In this document: positions 35,401 through 44,344 of the stretch, in pieces
How positions within the stretch are numbered: the stretch's first letter is position 1
Layout of the letters: every line of letters begins with the position of its first letter
Assembly: GCA_029204225.1 (NCBI GenBank)
Contig: CM055102.1
Coordinates: forward strand, 18,866,967 to 18,930,966
DNA length: 64,000 bases
Origin: Diphasiastrum complanatum
Taxonomy: Eukaryota > Streptophyta > Lycopodiopsida > Lycopodiales > Lycopodiaceae
Reading direction: 5' to 3'
Program-made: the position numbers and the translations under genes
The notes under the pieces: model-generated
What the model saw: the letters and a program-made list of their open reading frames with translations, nothing else
The model's database searches: none
Told to the model about the DNA's origin: nothing

Positions 35401-38400
35401 ACCGTTTCTTAGTACAGAGCATTAACTCGTGTGGGAAAATATTTTCAGGAGATCTCCTACTACAATTAGAGTTCGTGAATCACATGTAGAAAAATTAGGG
35501 CGTATTCAGGAGGTGGAGTATGAGATTTTGAATGTTTTGGAGTTCAACAGGTGTGTTTTTCACACAGGGTTGTCTTTTGACTGCTAAGATGCTGTAAACC
35601 TAAGCTATTATATTTTGCATCCGTACTACCCTAAAATATCTGAAGGTAGTTCTATTTTAGCAGAACGACTACCAAATATTTTTTTTTTTGTCAGTACGAG
35701 GAAACGTCAGTCTGTAATATGCCGCTATCCAAATGGAAGATTGGTGCTATATTGCAAGGTGAGATCGTAGCCGTTTCTTTTGGAAATTGAAGTTTAACTT
35801 ACGATCTCTATTGAGTTTACTGTGTCACATGCTACTTTTATACTATGGTTTTACTTTGTTGAGCTTCAGCATAAAAATTCCATGCCCAAACTTCTGATGT
35901 ATAGGGAGCTGACACAGTCATCTATGAAAGAATGGCTGAACGCGGTAATACAGTCAAGGACATTTCTCGCGAACATTTGGAGAAGTTTGGGGCTGATGGG
36001 TTACGTACACTTTGTCTAGCTTACCGAGATTTGGACATGAACTTGTATGAAGCCTGGAATGAGAAGTTTATACAGGCAAAGTCAGCTTTGAGAGACAGAG
36101 AGAAAAAGCTTGATGAGGTTTTGCAAACTATCTGCTCTATATTACTTTTGTTGAAACTTGAAACAAGTAGATCTGAGATCTGGCAAGTTGTTTGCACTTA
36201 CCGTCCAGAAATTGTTGTTGAGATCTGGCAAGTTGTTTAGATCCCAAACCGAAAGGCCAACAGGTTGAAATATATTTACCCCTGGGCCAATCACCTTTCT
36301 GCTCAGTTACTGCATCTTGTCCAATTATTATAACTAAATGTTGCGAATGTTGTAATTTGGGATATTCGAGCTAAAGTTCTCAGTCGTCTGAAGTTCTATT
36401 CTTGCTAATACAATGTTTTATGGGGAGGCTTATAGATAACTGACTTTTTCCTGATCTTCTTGATCATGGTAGCTTTTTCTACAAAGACCTAATGTTTCTG
36501 ATGGAGTTCTCATGTGAACTTAACTCTACATCTAGTAATGATAATTCCAAAATTTAAAGTGCGACTTCTCAAACTTTTCTGATAAGAGAATATTTTTGTC
36601 ATTTGACACGATGTTTCACATTTCTTCCGTTTGACCAAAGCTGATATTTTTGGTGATGCTATAACGTGTCTGGATAGGGAACCCGAAATATCTCAATAAT
36701 ATTAACTTCCATCCACAAAATAATGGACTGTTAGTTGATGCCTCCTCTCACCTTGAGGTCTAGTGTTTAATTCCACTCAGATGCACATGCACATGCACAT
36801 GCACAATAATTAACCTTAAATTACTGACAACAAGTGCTAAATCGATGAGTTGAGCCAAATTTAGTTGATGAGTTTTGAAGTGCGCTTCAAAATTGCAGTT
36901 GGTTAATGCTTTTGCAGGCAAGCTGGTTTCCATAAAGTTGTGCATGTCCTGTGCACTTTCACAACATAAATCTTACTATTTCTTTCTCCTTGGCTCCAAT
37001 ATTTAGGTTGCCAAGCTTATTGAAATAATCTGATTTTATTCTGTTTGGCTCCAATTCTTAGGTTGCTGAGCTCATTGAAAAAGACCTGATTCTGGTTGGG
37101 TGCACCGCAATTGAGGACAAGTTGCAAGAAGGTGTTCCCACGTGTATTGAAACACTTGCAAGAGCTGGACTGAAAATTTGGGTTCTCACTGGCGATAAAT
37201 TGGAGACCGCAATCAATATTGCTTATGGCAAGTAACACTCATTTTCTGATTATCCATGAAGTCATTAACGTACGGAATTGGGTGACAGTATACTTGGATA
37301 AGTTATTTTACTTTGGCTGATATTTTCCTCGTGCTCCTGTTCTTAAAAGTCATTTTATATTTTCTTTGATCATACTTAATGGTACACCTGTTGTAAGGAA
37401 TAATCATTAATCTTGTCATGAGATGCAGGGGATCCTAAAAACGTGGATCCTAAAAACCAGGGAAATGAAGTCTATGGCTTCCATGAGGTCATGATTCACT
37501 AGGAGATCGTTGTAGTTCTCTTAAATTCGATGTTTATTGCCTCGTACCCTTTACTAGGAAGTCATCTGGCACGTTTTCAGTGCCAACTTCATGAGTTTAT
37601 ATAGGGCAGTTATGGTCTTCAGGATCTTTGATGTGTGGAAATGAAGGGTACTTATTCGAGAGATAAATATTCTGAAGAGAACTTTTATCTCTGTTAATTT
37701 GGCTGAACATATTAAAAGAACATGCAAGGAAGTCATCTGACAACTTTCTTTTTCTTTTATGGTTCTTTGACCTGAGCTCTAGGAATTCTTCTTTCTTGGA
37801 AACGGCTAAACTATGAACTTTTTTCTCAAGGCCATAGCTTTTGCTCATATTTGTAGCAGAGATGCTCAGGCCCTGAACCCTGCCTGGCCAAAGCACACAA
37901 TCTCCTGGATTCTGCCTCACTGTTGACCGAAGCATGTTACTATACAATTTTGCTATGACATGCCCAATCATAGTAGTGTAGTAAATACCAGGATTCATGG
38001 GGTTCACCATTTTTATGGATGGGATGGATGATATTGGCGCACCGAGAAGATGAGAAACTAGAGACAATAGCACGATTTAAAAGGATGGCCAAAGTAGGTG
38101 ATAGCAGCTACGCAATATGGATGATTAGTTCGGACTTAAGGTCTTTAAGATCTTTGGCTTTATGGGTCTTCATTCTCTTAATGGCCACTAGGACTATATC
38201 CGAGGTGAAGAAGGTGAACGCAGATTGCGAGGGGAAATAGAAGTTGGAGCATCAGTAGGTATGGTATAAAGTGTGGTGGTGTAAACAGTTCAAATATGTA
38301 GGTCATCTACAAGGGGGTGCAGCGCAGGGATGAACTCACACAAAAGACGCTTGTAAAGACTTGTGAAGGAGATCAACAAGGCGTTTCCCCTCAAAAACTT

Positions 38401-38483
38401 CGTAGGCCCTCTTTTTACAGCAAAGCATTTGATGAAGGGAAAGGCGGGCAAAATGGAGCTGTGGGGTATGTATACGTCCGTCC

Positions 38484-38516
<33 letters not shown>

Positions 38517-39379
38517 CGCACGCGTGTGTGATGAGAGTGTTGGGAGCAAGATTCATCATCAAAACATGGAGGGTATGAAGGTTTGGAGGAAGTGGAGAGG
38601 GTTATTTTGTTTTTATGAGGTTTGGAAGGGATGGCCAGTGAGGCAGCGATGTAAAGTGAGGTGGTGAGGAAGGAGGCTTGTGACTCTAATGGACTGTTAT
38701 GTGGGAAATGATGAAGTAATGAGGTCATAGATTATTGCTAGATCAGTCTACACAAATGTTCAAAGGAATATGTGGGATGTGGGTGCACAATAAAGTGTGG
38801 GATACTGTTATGTACTTATGTTCCTGCCTCAGTGTGCACATGTCCGACTTGTAAATTGTAAATTGTAAATATTAAAATGGCTCACACCGACCTATGGTGT
38901 TTTGTAAAAATGTAAATAGCTAGTTTTTGGTAACTTGTTGTCTTGCTTATATTTGGTATAGGGTACTGGGTCTTAAAGGCTGCTGGACTGACCTCTTACA
39001 AAGTAGGAGAGTTGACCGGTCAACGAGACACATGTCATATGCTCATTGGGACACTTGGTCTAGTGCATGAGTGACACGGGTCGGACGGTCCTACTCGCTT
39101 GCCAATGTGTCAGCAGGAGGGCGTGGAGGCAGCCGAAAAGAGAGAGAGAGAGACCCGATTCTGCTGTTTTGATTGGTCCACTTGTATTTCAATGTTTGTT
39201 CAATGCAGGTCAATGAGATGTGATTGATGGACACGTGCATTTCACTGTATCCCATAATATGCATTATGCTCTGATTGAATGTGGTGGGGCTATTTGGAAT
39301 TCTTGCAAAATGTGTGTAAAGGTGGCCTTCAAAATGAAAGCGTAAAAAGCTAGGGTTTTTGTTAGATTAGGGTTTGGGG

Positions 39380-39427
<48 letters not shown>

Positions 39428-40680
39428 TCTGATTGCGAGTTTGAACATGTTTCAGCTTGCAGTCTTATCAGCAACGATATGAAACAGTTTATTATAAGCT
39501 CAGACACAAAAGCAATAAGAGAAGTTGAAGATAGGGTAAGTAACTTCTTTGACCTTTAGCAATTTGATCAAGATTTTGCAAACTCAATCATAAATAGCTA
39601 TGGACTGAAATTGGAAGTTGTTTTTTTCCTTTTGAAGAAAGTTTGAGGCTTTTTACAGATAAAGCCTTGTGTTATCCATTGAGGGGTTCCTTGTTTAATT
39701 TTTCAAAATTCTTTTGTGCTTTGGCAGGGTGATCCCGTGGAGACTGCTGAAGTGATTGAGAGCTGGGTAAGGGAGCAATTGTTAGCATCCCTTATTCAAG
39801 CTGAAGACAGTGAGCGTACAAGAACTGGGTTAGAGCTTGCATTGGTAATCGATGGGAGGTGCCTAATGCATGCGTTGGACCCTGATCTTCGTGGCACTCT
39901 TTTAAACTTGTGCTTGCGCTGTAAAGCGGTTGTTTGCTGTCGAGTTTCTCCTTTACAAAAAGCTCAGGCATGGAGCATGAACTATTTGCTACAAAGCTTG
40001 TGTAGATTGTACAGTGTCATTTTGGATTTTACAGCTTTGTCAAGATTGAGAATTTGTTTTCATTGGTTCTCTTCAGAATGCTCTGTAAGATAAAGATTGT
40101 TAAATCAAATCCAGTGCATCCCAATCCAACCTAGATCATTACTGGTGATGTTTTGTTACTCTATTTCTTCACAGGTCACGAGTCTTATCAAGGATGGTGC
40201 AAAGAAAATCACCCTAAGCATAGGTGATGGTGCAAATGATGTCAGCATGATACAAGCTGCCCATGTCGGCGTGGGAATTAGTGGTCAAGAAGGGATGCAA
40301 GCAGTGATGGCCAGTGACTTTGCAATTGCACAGTTTCGCTTTCTCACAGATTTGTTGCTAGTGCATGGACGTTGGTCTTACATCCGAATAGCAAAGGTGA
40401 TCAATGCAATTTATGGTTGTAGTCTTGCTGTGCCGTGCTTTTAAGAGGTACTTCCTTGTTTCTCATATCTGTTCGTCTGAATGTCTGAATCTGTCACATG
40501 ATTTGTTCTTGCAGGTTGTCAGCTACTTTTTCTACAAGAACCTTTCATTCACTTTGACCCAATTTTGGTTCAATTGCTATACTGGTTTCTCGGGGCAGCG
40601 ATACTATGATGACTGGTTTCAGTCACTCTATAATGTTCTTTTTACAGCTCTGCCAGTGATAGTGGTTGGCATTTTTGACA

Positions 40681-40733
<53 letters not shown>

Positions 40734-40858
40734 GCATTGTATTTGCAGTTATTTAGTTTTATAGATGATTGAGCTTTAAGCTCCTATGTGCACACTTGAC
40801 CTGTACCTTTTCTTAGTCCTATGTACCTTAGGGTATTCAAGGACATTAATAAAATCTT

Positions 40859-40946
<88 letters not shown>

Positions 40947-42168
40947 GATAAGCATTGAAAGAAAGGATAATTTGTCATTTTATCAAGTTATTCAAAAAGC
41001 TACTCTTGCATTAATGCCAATAGAAATCCTTTTTTTACAAGTCTGAGTATTGATATTGGTTTTTGTATCACAGGATGTTAGTGCAAGAAGATCAAAGCAG
41101 TACCCTCAGTTATACATGGCTGGAATCAAGAATTCCTTTTTTAATTGGCGCGTGTTAGCTATTTGGTTCATCTCTGCAATCTATCAGTCACTCATATTCT
41201 TTTATTTTCCAGTTTCTGCTGGAAAGAGTGCACAAAATAGCTCAGGACGACTGCTTGGCCTATGGGACATGGCAACTGTGGCTTTTACATGTGTTGTTAT
41301 TACTGTAAATTTACGGTTGTTGATGGCTTGTAGTTATCTCACAGTGTGGCATCATGTGAGTGTCGTCTCCAGCATCATAGCATGGTTTATTTTCGTTCTG
41401 TTGTATTCAGGGATTCGGACAGCATTGGACCGACAGGTATATGCTTGAACTGATGTATATCCATCTGGTATTTTCCACAATATTCATAAAATAACATCTC
41501 ATACATTGCAATGTTTTTTAAGGCTTCTGCTTTCATGATTACGATTTCTAGCTACGATAAGCTGATGTTTGATGCTATTTTCAGGAAAACCTTTACCTAG
41601 TGATCTTCATCTTACTGGGGACTTGGTACTTCTGGTTTAGCGTTTTGCTAGTTCCTATCGTGTCATTATTAGGAGATTTTCTCTACCAAGGGTGAGTACG
41701 AAGACGCGTTTGAAGTTCTTATTTTGGAACCAGTGTTGAACCTGGCCAACTATTTCAATTGAAATTTAGTTTTTGAACTGTGGAAATTGATCATTGTGTA
41801 TGTTTAACAGATTAAGGCGATGGTTTTCTCCCTACGATTATGAAATTATCCAAGAGCATGATAAGTACCACCATACATCGATGCCTCCTGATTCAGACAG
41901 CAACATTGAAATGATGAGTATGCTAGAAAACCAACCTATTCTGAGCACGGAAGAACAACGGAGACTTGCCATGGCTCAGCTACCTCGAGAGAGATCAAAG
42001 CACACAGGATTTTCCTTTGATTCTCCAGGATTTGAGTCATTTTTCGCTATGCAGGAAGGAGTGGCCTCTCCTCATAGGTCCTGGGATATAGCCCGTCGTG
42101 CAAGCATGCAGCCCAGAAGGAAGTTGAGTGAAGGCTCATCGCACTCATCTCGAAGGTCCATCTTTTAA
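10761..42168 (+). CDS. ALA3: ALA3-type phospholipid-transporting P4-ATPase (flippase), 5'-incomplete, 24 exons seen
   Basis: Exons: 10761-10842, 11356-11466, 17947-18024, 18234-18330, 21090-21196, 24184-24249, 31438-31559, 32170-32254, 32420-32497, 32655-32771, 33302-33451, 33703-33807, 34862-35004, 35449-35550, 35695-35758, 35905-36117, 37062-37227, 39456-39535, 39728-39967, 40175-40396, 40515-40682, 41074-41436, 41585-41691, 41811-42168 (stop TAA). Phases agree at every junction and give 1140 residues. Family proteins are about 1200, so roughly the first 95-100 residues (helices M1-M2 side) are missing, probably upstream of the window. P4-ATPases move phospholipids to the cytosolic leaflet using ATP; plant ALA3 acts in the Golgi/secretory pathway with an ALIS (Cdc50) subunit. 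Seen motifs: DGET (residues 95-98), PISL in M4 (267-270), DKTGT with the phosphorylated Asp (321), TGDK (616-619), GDGAND (752-757). The sequence is collinear with Arabidopsis ALA3 and shares its C-terminal block ([18 protein letters not shown]). Two introns have GC donors. Confidence 0.95.
11467..17946 (+). other. flippase intron 2 (6.5 kb)
   Basis: GTAAGG donor, AAGCAG acceptor. AT-rich with scattered homopolymers, a short (CA)n at about 12391-12405 and long T runs near 14110-14155. A duplicated 30-base phrase (GAGTGTTCAT...ATGCATG) occurs at 14579 and 14648. The GC-richer stretch 15950-16660 has repeated phrases (GTGTTCATAATTAAC twice) and GGAACG/CGTTCC-rich ends that may be a small transposon. 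No retroelement or cellular coding frame was recognised. Confidence 0.6.
15955..16665. repeat. possible non-autonomous transposon inside intron 2
   Basis: Both edges are rich in GGAAC/GTTCC: GTCGGAACGTTCCGTTCCGG near 15975 and a segment with GTTCTGAAACGGAAC, CCGTTCTGGAAC near 16620-16650, roughly inverted with respect to each other. Inside, GTGTTCATAATTAACGGGCA recurs 55 bases later with one change. It could be a miniature element with degenerate terminal inverted repeats; no target duplication was established. Confidence 0.3.
17947..18330 (+). CDS. ALA3: flippase exons 3-4 (A domain with DGET)
   Basis: Exon 17947-18024 encodes [20 protein letters not shown] then GICYIE. Exon 18234-18330 encodes [20 protein letters not shown] and [16 protein letters not shown] is the actuator motif that drives dephosphorylation of the aspartyl phosphate. 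The intron between them carries a tandem copy of its own 3' end (see the repeat entry). Confidence 0.94.
18044..18246 (+). repeat. tandem duplication of the intron 3 acceptor and exon 4 start
   Basis: Two copies of about 100 bases, at 18044-18143 and 18146-18246. Each ends in GCATTCCTGTAG followed by ACGTCGAATCTGG. The acceptor AG lies at 18130 in the first copy and 18233 in the second, a period of 103 bases. Only the second continues into a frame coding DGETNLK; the first leads to an in-frame TGA at 18212-18214. Confidence 0.88.
18331..21089 (+). other. flippase intron 4 (2.8 kb)
   Basis: Donor GTACCC, acceptor TATTTGCAG. Nothing coding or structurally repetitive was recognised. Confidence 0.7.
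21090..21196 (+). CDS. ALA3: flippase exon 5 (A domain end)
   Basis: Completes a split glycine codon and encodes [18 protein letters not shown] then [17 protein letters not shown], the ECEQPN...YTFTGNL block conserved across P4-ATPases. Donor GTAAGT. Confidence 0.95.
21197..24183 (+). other. flippase intron 5 (3.0 kb)
   Basis: GTAAGT donor and CGTACAG acceptor. AT-rich; no gene or mobile element recognised. Around 23565-23640 the phrase GTATCCATCTTTAAAC is repeated. Confidence 0.7.
24184..24249 (+). CDS. ALA3: flippase exon 6
   Basis: 22 codons, [20 protein letters not shown] then TK, the conserved block leading to M3. The donor is GTGCGT. Confidence 0.95.
24250..25515 (+). other. flippase intron 6, left part
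   Basis: AT-rich sequence without recognised coding content. Intron 6 as a whole runs 24250-31437 and holds the LINE and chromovirus fragments listed separately. A poly-G run lies near 25204-25214 and a short (AC)n near 25447-25460. Confidence 0.55.
25517..25560. repeat. (CCCT)n then (CT)n microsatellite
   Basis: About eight CCCT units followed by five CT units, inside flippase intron 6. Confidence 0.95.
25615..25702. repeat. cluster of TTCGAA palindromes
   Basis: Within 90 bases there are five TTCGAA hexamers, mostly in the self-complementary context GGTTCGAACC or CGATTCGAACGG, plus several ATTCGAT variants. Each can pair with any other, so the tract can fold in many ways. It lies directly 5' of a LINE endonuclease fragment. 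Confidence 0.8.
25740..26045 (+). pseudogene. LINE endonuclease (EEP domain) fragment
   Basis: The frame from about 25746 reads [18 protein letters not shown], then [18 protein letters not shown] and ending GSGGVTCLF. After a stop it resumes in another frame with [24 protein letters not shown], the catalytic-type Glu of IETHE, and the GSGGV block are hallmarks of the apurinic-type endonuclease at the N-terminus of plant LINE ORF2. No reverse transcriptase of LINE type follows: the sequence switches within about 15 bases to a gypsy protease. Confidence 0.7.
26060..26480 (+). pseudogene. protease remnant of chromovirus 2
   Basis: The frame reads [20 protein letters not shown] followed by [12 protein letters not shown], the second half of a gypsy retropepsin (compare DIVLGRDWL in chromovirus 1). 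The active-site strand is missing. The frame shifts near 26218 and a spacer leads to RT. Confidence 0.75.
26450..27400 (+). pseudogene. RT/RNase H of chromovirus 2 with the RT catalytic core deleted
   Basis: 26470-26818 encodes the RT fingers ([56 protein letters not shown]). At about 26815 the sequence jumps straight to the thumb-side segment ([33 protein letters not shown]). The roughly 90 residues that should carry FGLTNAP and the LDD active site are absent. RNase H follows at about 27180-27390 ([33 protein letters not shown]) and breaks near 27350. Confidence 0.85.
27400..28350 (+). pseudogene. RNase H end and integrase of chromovirus 2
   Basis: The 27510-28349 frame reads [20 protein letters not shown] then DALSR (end of RNase H). 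An HHCC zinc domain ([16 protein letters not shown]) and the integrase core ([21 protein letters not shown]) follow. It stops at 28349 before the catalytic Glu, and the remainder is in other frames up to 28650. Confidence 0.88.
28655..29074 (+). pseudogene. integrase tail and chromodomain of chromovirus 2
   Basis: 139 codons: [16 protein letters not shown] (GPF module), [15 protein letters not shown], and a C-terminal chromodomain with [18 protein letters not shown] and FPGFLP before the stop at 29072-29074. The chromodomain aromatic and acidic positions are present. Confidence 0.88.
29102..29553 (+). repeat. 3' LTR of chromovirus 2 (right edge approximate)
   Basis: Begins TGTTAGGGACCC after the purine tract AAGGAAGAGGGAA. 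The right edge is placed at GTAACA near 29553 by analogy with chromovirus 1 termini; no second LTR is available to confirm it. Confidence 0.6.
29554..31437 (+). other. flippase intron 6, right part
   Basis: Non-coding to the acceptor AATGTTAG. A short (CTTT)n lies at about 30415-30431. No family was recognised. Confidence 0.55.
31438..33807 (+). CDS. ALA3: flippase exons 7-12 (M3, M4, phosphorylation site)
   Basis: Exons 31438-31559, 32170-32254, 32420-32497, 32655-32771, 33302-33451 and 33703-33807. Exon 7 encodes [20 protein letters not shown] then M3 ([19 protein letters not shown]). Exon 9 encodes M4 with PISL ([16 protein letters not shown]); the proline and isoleucine mark the phospholipid path. 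Exon 10 encodes [19 protein letters not shown]. Exon 11 carries [20 protein letters not shown] with the phosphorylated aspartate. Exon 12 encodes [20 protein letters not shown]. The introns are short, 110-610 bases, in contrast to the first six. Confidence 0.95.
33808..34861 (+). other. flippase intron 12 (1.05 kb)
   Basis: AT-rich with donor GTGATG and acceptor CTTTTACAG. No feature recognised. Confidence 0.7.
34862..36117 (+). CDS. ALA3: flippase exons 13-16 (nucleotide-binding domain)
   Basis: Exons 34862-35004, 35449-35550, 35695-35758 and 35905-36117. They encode [73 protein letters not shown] and [19 protein letters not shown], then [20 protein letters not shown]. The K-G-A motif of the N domain (CK|GAD) is split by intron 15. 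The donors of introns 13 (GTCTGA) and 16 (GTTTTG) are weak, but phase and protein similarity require them. Confidence 0.94.
36118..37061 (+). other. flippase intron 16, with internal repeats
   Basis: A 19-base phrase GAGATCTGGCAAGTTGTTT occurs at 36175 and 36220, and (ATGCAC)4 lies near 36780-36803. The 3' end carries a duplicated acceptor (next entry). Confidence 0.75.
36989..37085 (+). repeat. tandem duplication of the intron 16 acceptor and exon 17 start
   Basis: CTTGGCTCCAATATTTAG then GTTGCCAAGCTTATTGAA (exon-like start at 37007) is repeated 55 bases later as TTTGGCTCCAATTCTTAG then GTTGCTGAGCTCATTGAA (true start at 37062). The first copy runs into TGA at 37031-37033, so only the second can code the protein. 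Confidence 0.88.
37062..37227 (+). CDS. ALA3: flippase exon 17 (P domain, TGDK)
   Basis: Encodes [36 protein letters not shown] and [23 protein letters not shown] is the P-domain motif that coordinates the phosphorylation site. The exon ends TATG and is followed by GCAAGT, a GC donor. Confidence 0.95.
38477..38530. repeat. alternating GT/GC purine-pyrimidine tract
   Basis: (GT)n at 38484-38508 passes into GCGCGCGCGC and CACGCGTGTGTG, almost perfectly alternating for about 50 bases. It lies inside flippase intron 17. Confidence 0.9.
39381..39422. repeat. (GA)n microsatellite near the exon 18 acceptor
   Basis: About 21 GA units that end 33 bases before the exon 18 acceptor at 39455. Confidence 0.97.
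39456..39967 (+). CDS. ALA3: flippase exons 18-19 (P domain)
   Basis: Exon 39456-39535 encodes [20 protein letters not shown] then REVEDR. Exon 39728-39967 encodes [39 protein letters not shown] and [14 protein letters not shown]. The second exon ends GCTCAG followed by GCATGG, another GC donor. The protein continues with [11 protein letters not shown] in the next exon, which fixes the junction. Confidence 0.94.
40175..40396 (+). CDS. ALA3: flippase exon 20 (GDGAND hinge)
   Basis: Encodes [40 protein letters not shown] and [14 protein letters not shown], then [19 protein letters not shown]. The two Asp residues of GDGAND bind Mg2+ and complete the haloacid-dehalogenase-type active site. Confidence 0.96.
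40515..40682 (+). CDS. ALA3: flippase exon 21 (M5-M6)
   Basis: Encodes [40 protein letters not shown] and [14 protein letters not shown]. The donor GTCTCT is the first part of a (CT)n microsatellite. Confidence 0.95.
40684..40730. repeat. (CT)n microsatellite that begins inside the intron 21 donor
   Basis: About 23 CT units starting at the second base of the donor (GTCTCTCT). Confidence 0.97.
40862..40943. repeat. (CT)n microsatellite with a decoy acceptor
   Basis: About 40 CT units ending TCTCTCTGCAG, so the repeat forms a long pyrimidine tract before the AG at 40946-40947. The real acceptor of intron 21 is at 41073. Confidence 0.95.
41074..42168 (+). CDS. ALA3: flippase exons 22-24 (M7-M10 and C-terminal tail)
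   Basis: Exon 41074-41436 encodes [20 protein letters not shown], then M7 ([21 protein letters not shown] region), M8 ([17 protein letters not shown]) and M9 ([19 protein letters not shown]). Exon 41585-41691 encodes M10 ([31 protein letters not shown]). Exon 41811-42168 encodes the cytosolic tail: [68 protein letters not shown], ending RRSIF. The tail's Ser/Arg-rich end is a plausible regulatory segment. Confidence 0.95.
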
Positions 42169-44344
42169 TAGCAAGAAAGCATTTCTGAATCGACTAAACA
42201 TAGAGCTTCTGGTTCTACCTGAAGACTATACATATGACATGGCCTGCTAGCAGGACGACCTGTAAAATATGGTGTATATGATTCTTTCAATAGAGATCCT
42301 ACACTAATATTATCTGCTTTTGACACCAAGCTTGTAGAGAGAGCTGAAGTCTGAAGCTTATAGAAAAGGCTGTGTAATCTCAATTTAGTATCCCGACTCA
42401 CGGTCAAGCCATCGAAAAAGCTACATGTGCAAGAGCTGTCTATAAATCACGTGATTGTTTCTTAAAAAAGAGAGCCAATATTTGACATGTCCATAAAGAA
42501 TGGTTTACTGCTGTCAAACTGAAGGCGTGGCATTAGAGGTTTTAAAAGTTGTGATGAAATTGCGCAAACCTGCAATTTTTGTAGCTGGCTACTACTAGCA
42601 GCTGTATGTTTTATTGTTGATTGTCCACATTCTTTTGGTAGAAAATAATTCGATTCAAGAAGTTTTGATTCATTTTTGGCTCCTTGATTTCATCACAAAT
42701 ATGAGAAACAGTTTAGAGCCATTGCCAATTTTTCACATGCTGGTAAGCAGCAAGGGCAGAGAGTTTCATTTTGATGCTTAAAATAGGGAGGCCGGACAAT
42801 TGTAGCTTGCAAGAATCCTTTATTTTCCAGCTTTTAATGCGATTCAACCAGCTAATCCTGCATTTCTTTTGAAATGCAGAATATAAAACCTCGATTTATT
42901 TCCATTTGTTTTCAGCTGATGAAAGTTCAAACCTCTTTTCATGTGTTTTAGATATTGAAAATGCCGGGTGTTCATACATTGCAGGCACAGTTTTCATTTG
43001 GTAGATATTTAGAGCTCTCTTTCCATCCATGGTATGTGACTTGTAATCAGATTGTCCCTAAATACAGTAAGTGGTCATTAGTTTGAATAATTTTGGATGC
43101 TAAGGCTCATGCCATGGCCCTTTTATGTTCCAGGAACAGTTTTAAGGCATCTACTTCGTCGTGTTTCCTCGTTGGTGTTTTTTCCTTCATGGGGATGTGA
43201 AGAGCTTGGTTGTACTCTGTGATATTGTGTTGAAGTGGCTGGCTTCACTGTGAACTAACCTTCACATGAAGGTACTTGTTATTCAGGTGTCAAGACTCAA
43301 TTTTTGGCAATTTGATTAGAAAGCTGCTATCAAAACTTGGAGATTTTCTTGCATCTGTTGTTATGTTGCCTCAAATGTTTTCTGCCACTTCATCTGATAA
43401 GGTTCAGTGTGAGGTTCTTCTGGATTGAAGACATTCTTGTCTTGTGCATAGATATGAATATGGCAGTTATGATTTCGTCCAGATACTGACATACATCTAG
43501 TTTCTCCTCTAAAAGAATAACTGCGGTACCTAAATTGATGTGCTCCAGGGTCTTGAGAAACTGTGCTCTTTATTCCACTCTCATTTACTATAGGTCAGAT
43601 GCTTTATTGGACCTTATAAATCTCCACTCTGAATTAATAATAATAGCAAAGAACAGCGAATGAGCAGACTGAAATTGTACATTTTTTCGAGAGAACTTCT
43701 GGAGTGTGGTGGCAGTGTGCAAGAGAGCAAGATGTCAAATAGCATGCATTTTTTGCTTGAATGTCAGCTACCATGCGCAGAAGTGGAATCAAATTCAACC
43801 CTGATGTTAATAGGGATGTCATCCTCTAGGCCACGTTTCAGGAACGTTGCAGAAGGGTTAGACTATGCTATAACAAAGCTTCGACATTGCTGTTGGGACA
43901 TAACAAAATATTCTTTGTTATTCACAAGTTTACTCTAGTTTAAACCCAAGATGACATAGAAGGCCTATAATTGATTGTATGATGCTCTTGATCATGTTGC
44001 AAATTGTCTTGCATTGATTAATACTTACATTCATTCAAGTGTAATGAACAGAAATGAAAATATGTGGAATCAATTAATCGAAACAATATATTCCGTGTCA
44101 GTTTGATCAGGGGAAACCAGTCCAGCCTGGCTAAGTAATTTGTGTCATCACTAGGGCACCCAGTTTAGCCTAGCTAAAAAATTTGTTTGTTGTCCATGCT
44201 CAAGTCTGACCTGTTGACTCTGGCTAAGTCAGCGCAGAAATATAGTTCCATGTGCTTCAGTGCTGCCATAAACTTTGATATGCTCGGTTTCCTGTGTAAG
44301 CATCATCCTGTTACAGAGAGTCTAGATTTTCCTTAGCAGCACAA
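42169..44344 (+). other. flippase 3' region and intergenic sequence
   Basis: The first few hundred bases should be the flippase 3' untranslated region; I cannot fix the polyadenylation site. The remainder is AT-rich and shows no gene. The short ORF at 43660-43938 has no recognisable features. Confidence 0.5.

Larger units (their letters stand above)
37228..39455 (+). other. flippase intron 17, GC-AG type, with microsatellites
   Basis: Donor GCAAGT at 37228, acceptor TTTCAG at 39455. It contains an alternating GT then GC tract at about 38477-38530 and a (GA)n tract at 39381-39422 close to the acceptor. The repeated phrase GGATCCTAAAAAC is near 37431 and 37446. Confidence 0.85.

Noticed and set aside
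43660-43938. 92-codon ORF downstream of the flippase
   Set aside because: No recognisable domain, no splice context and chance-like composition.
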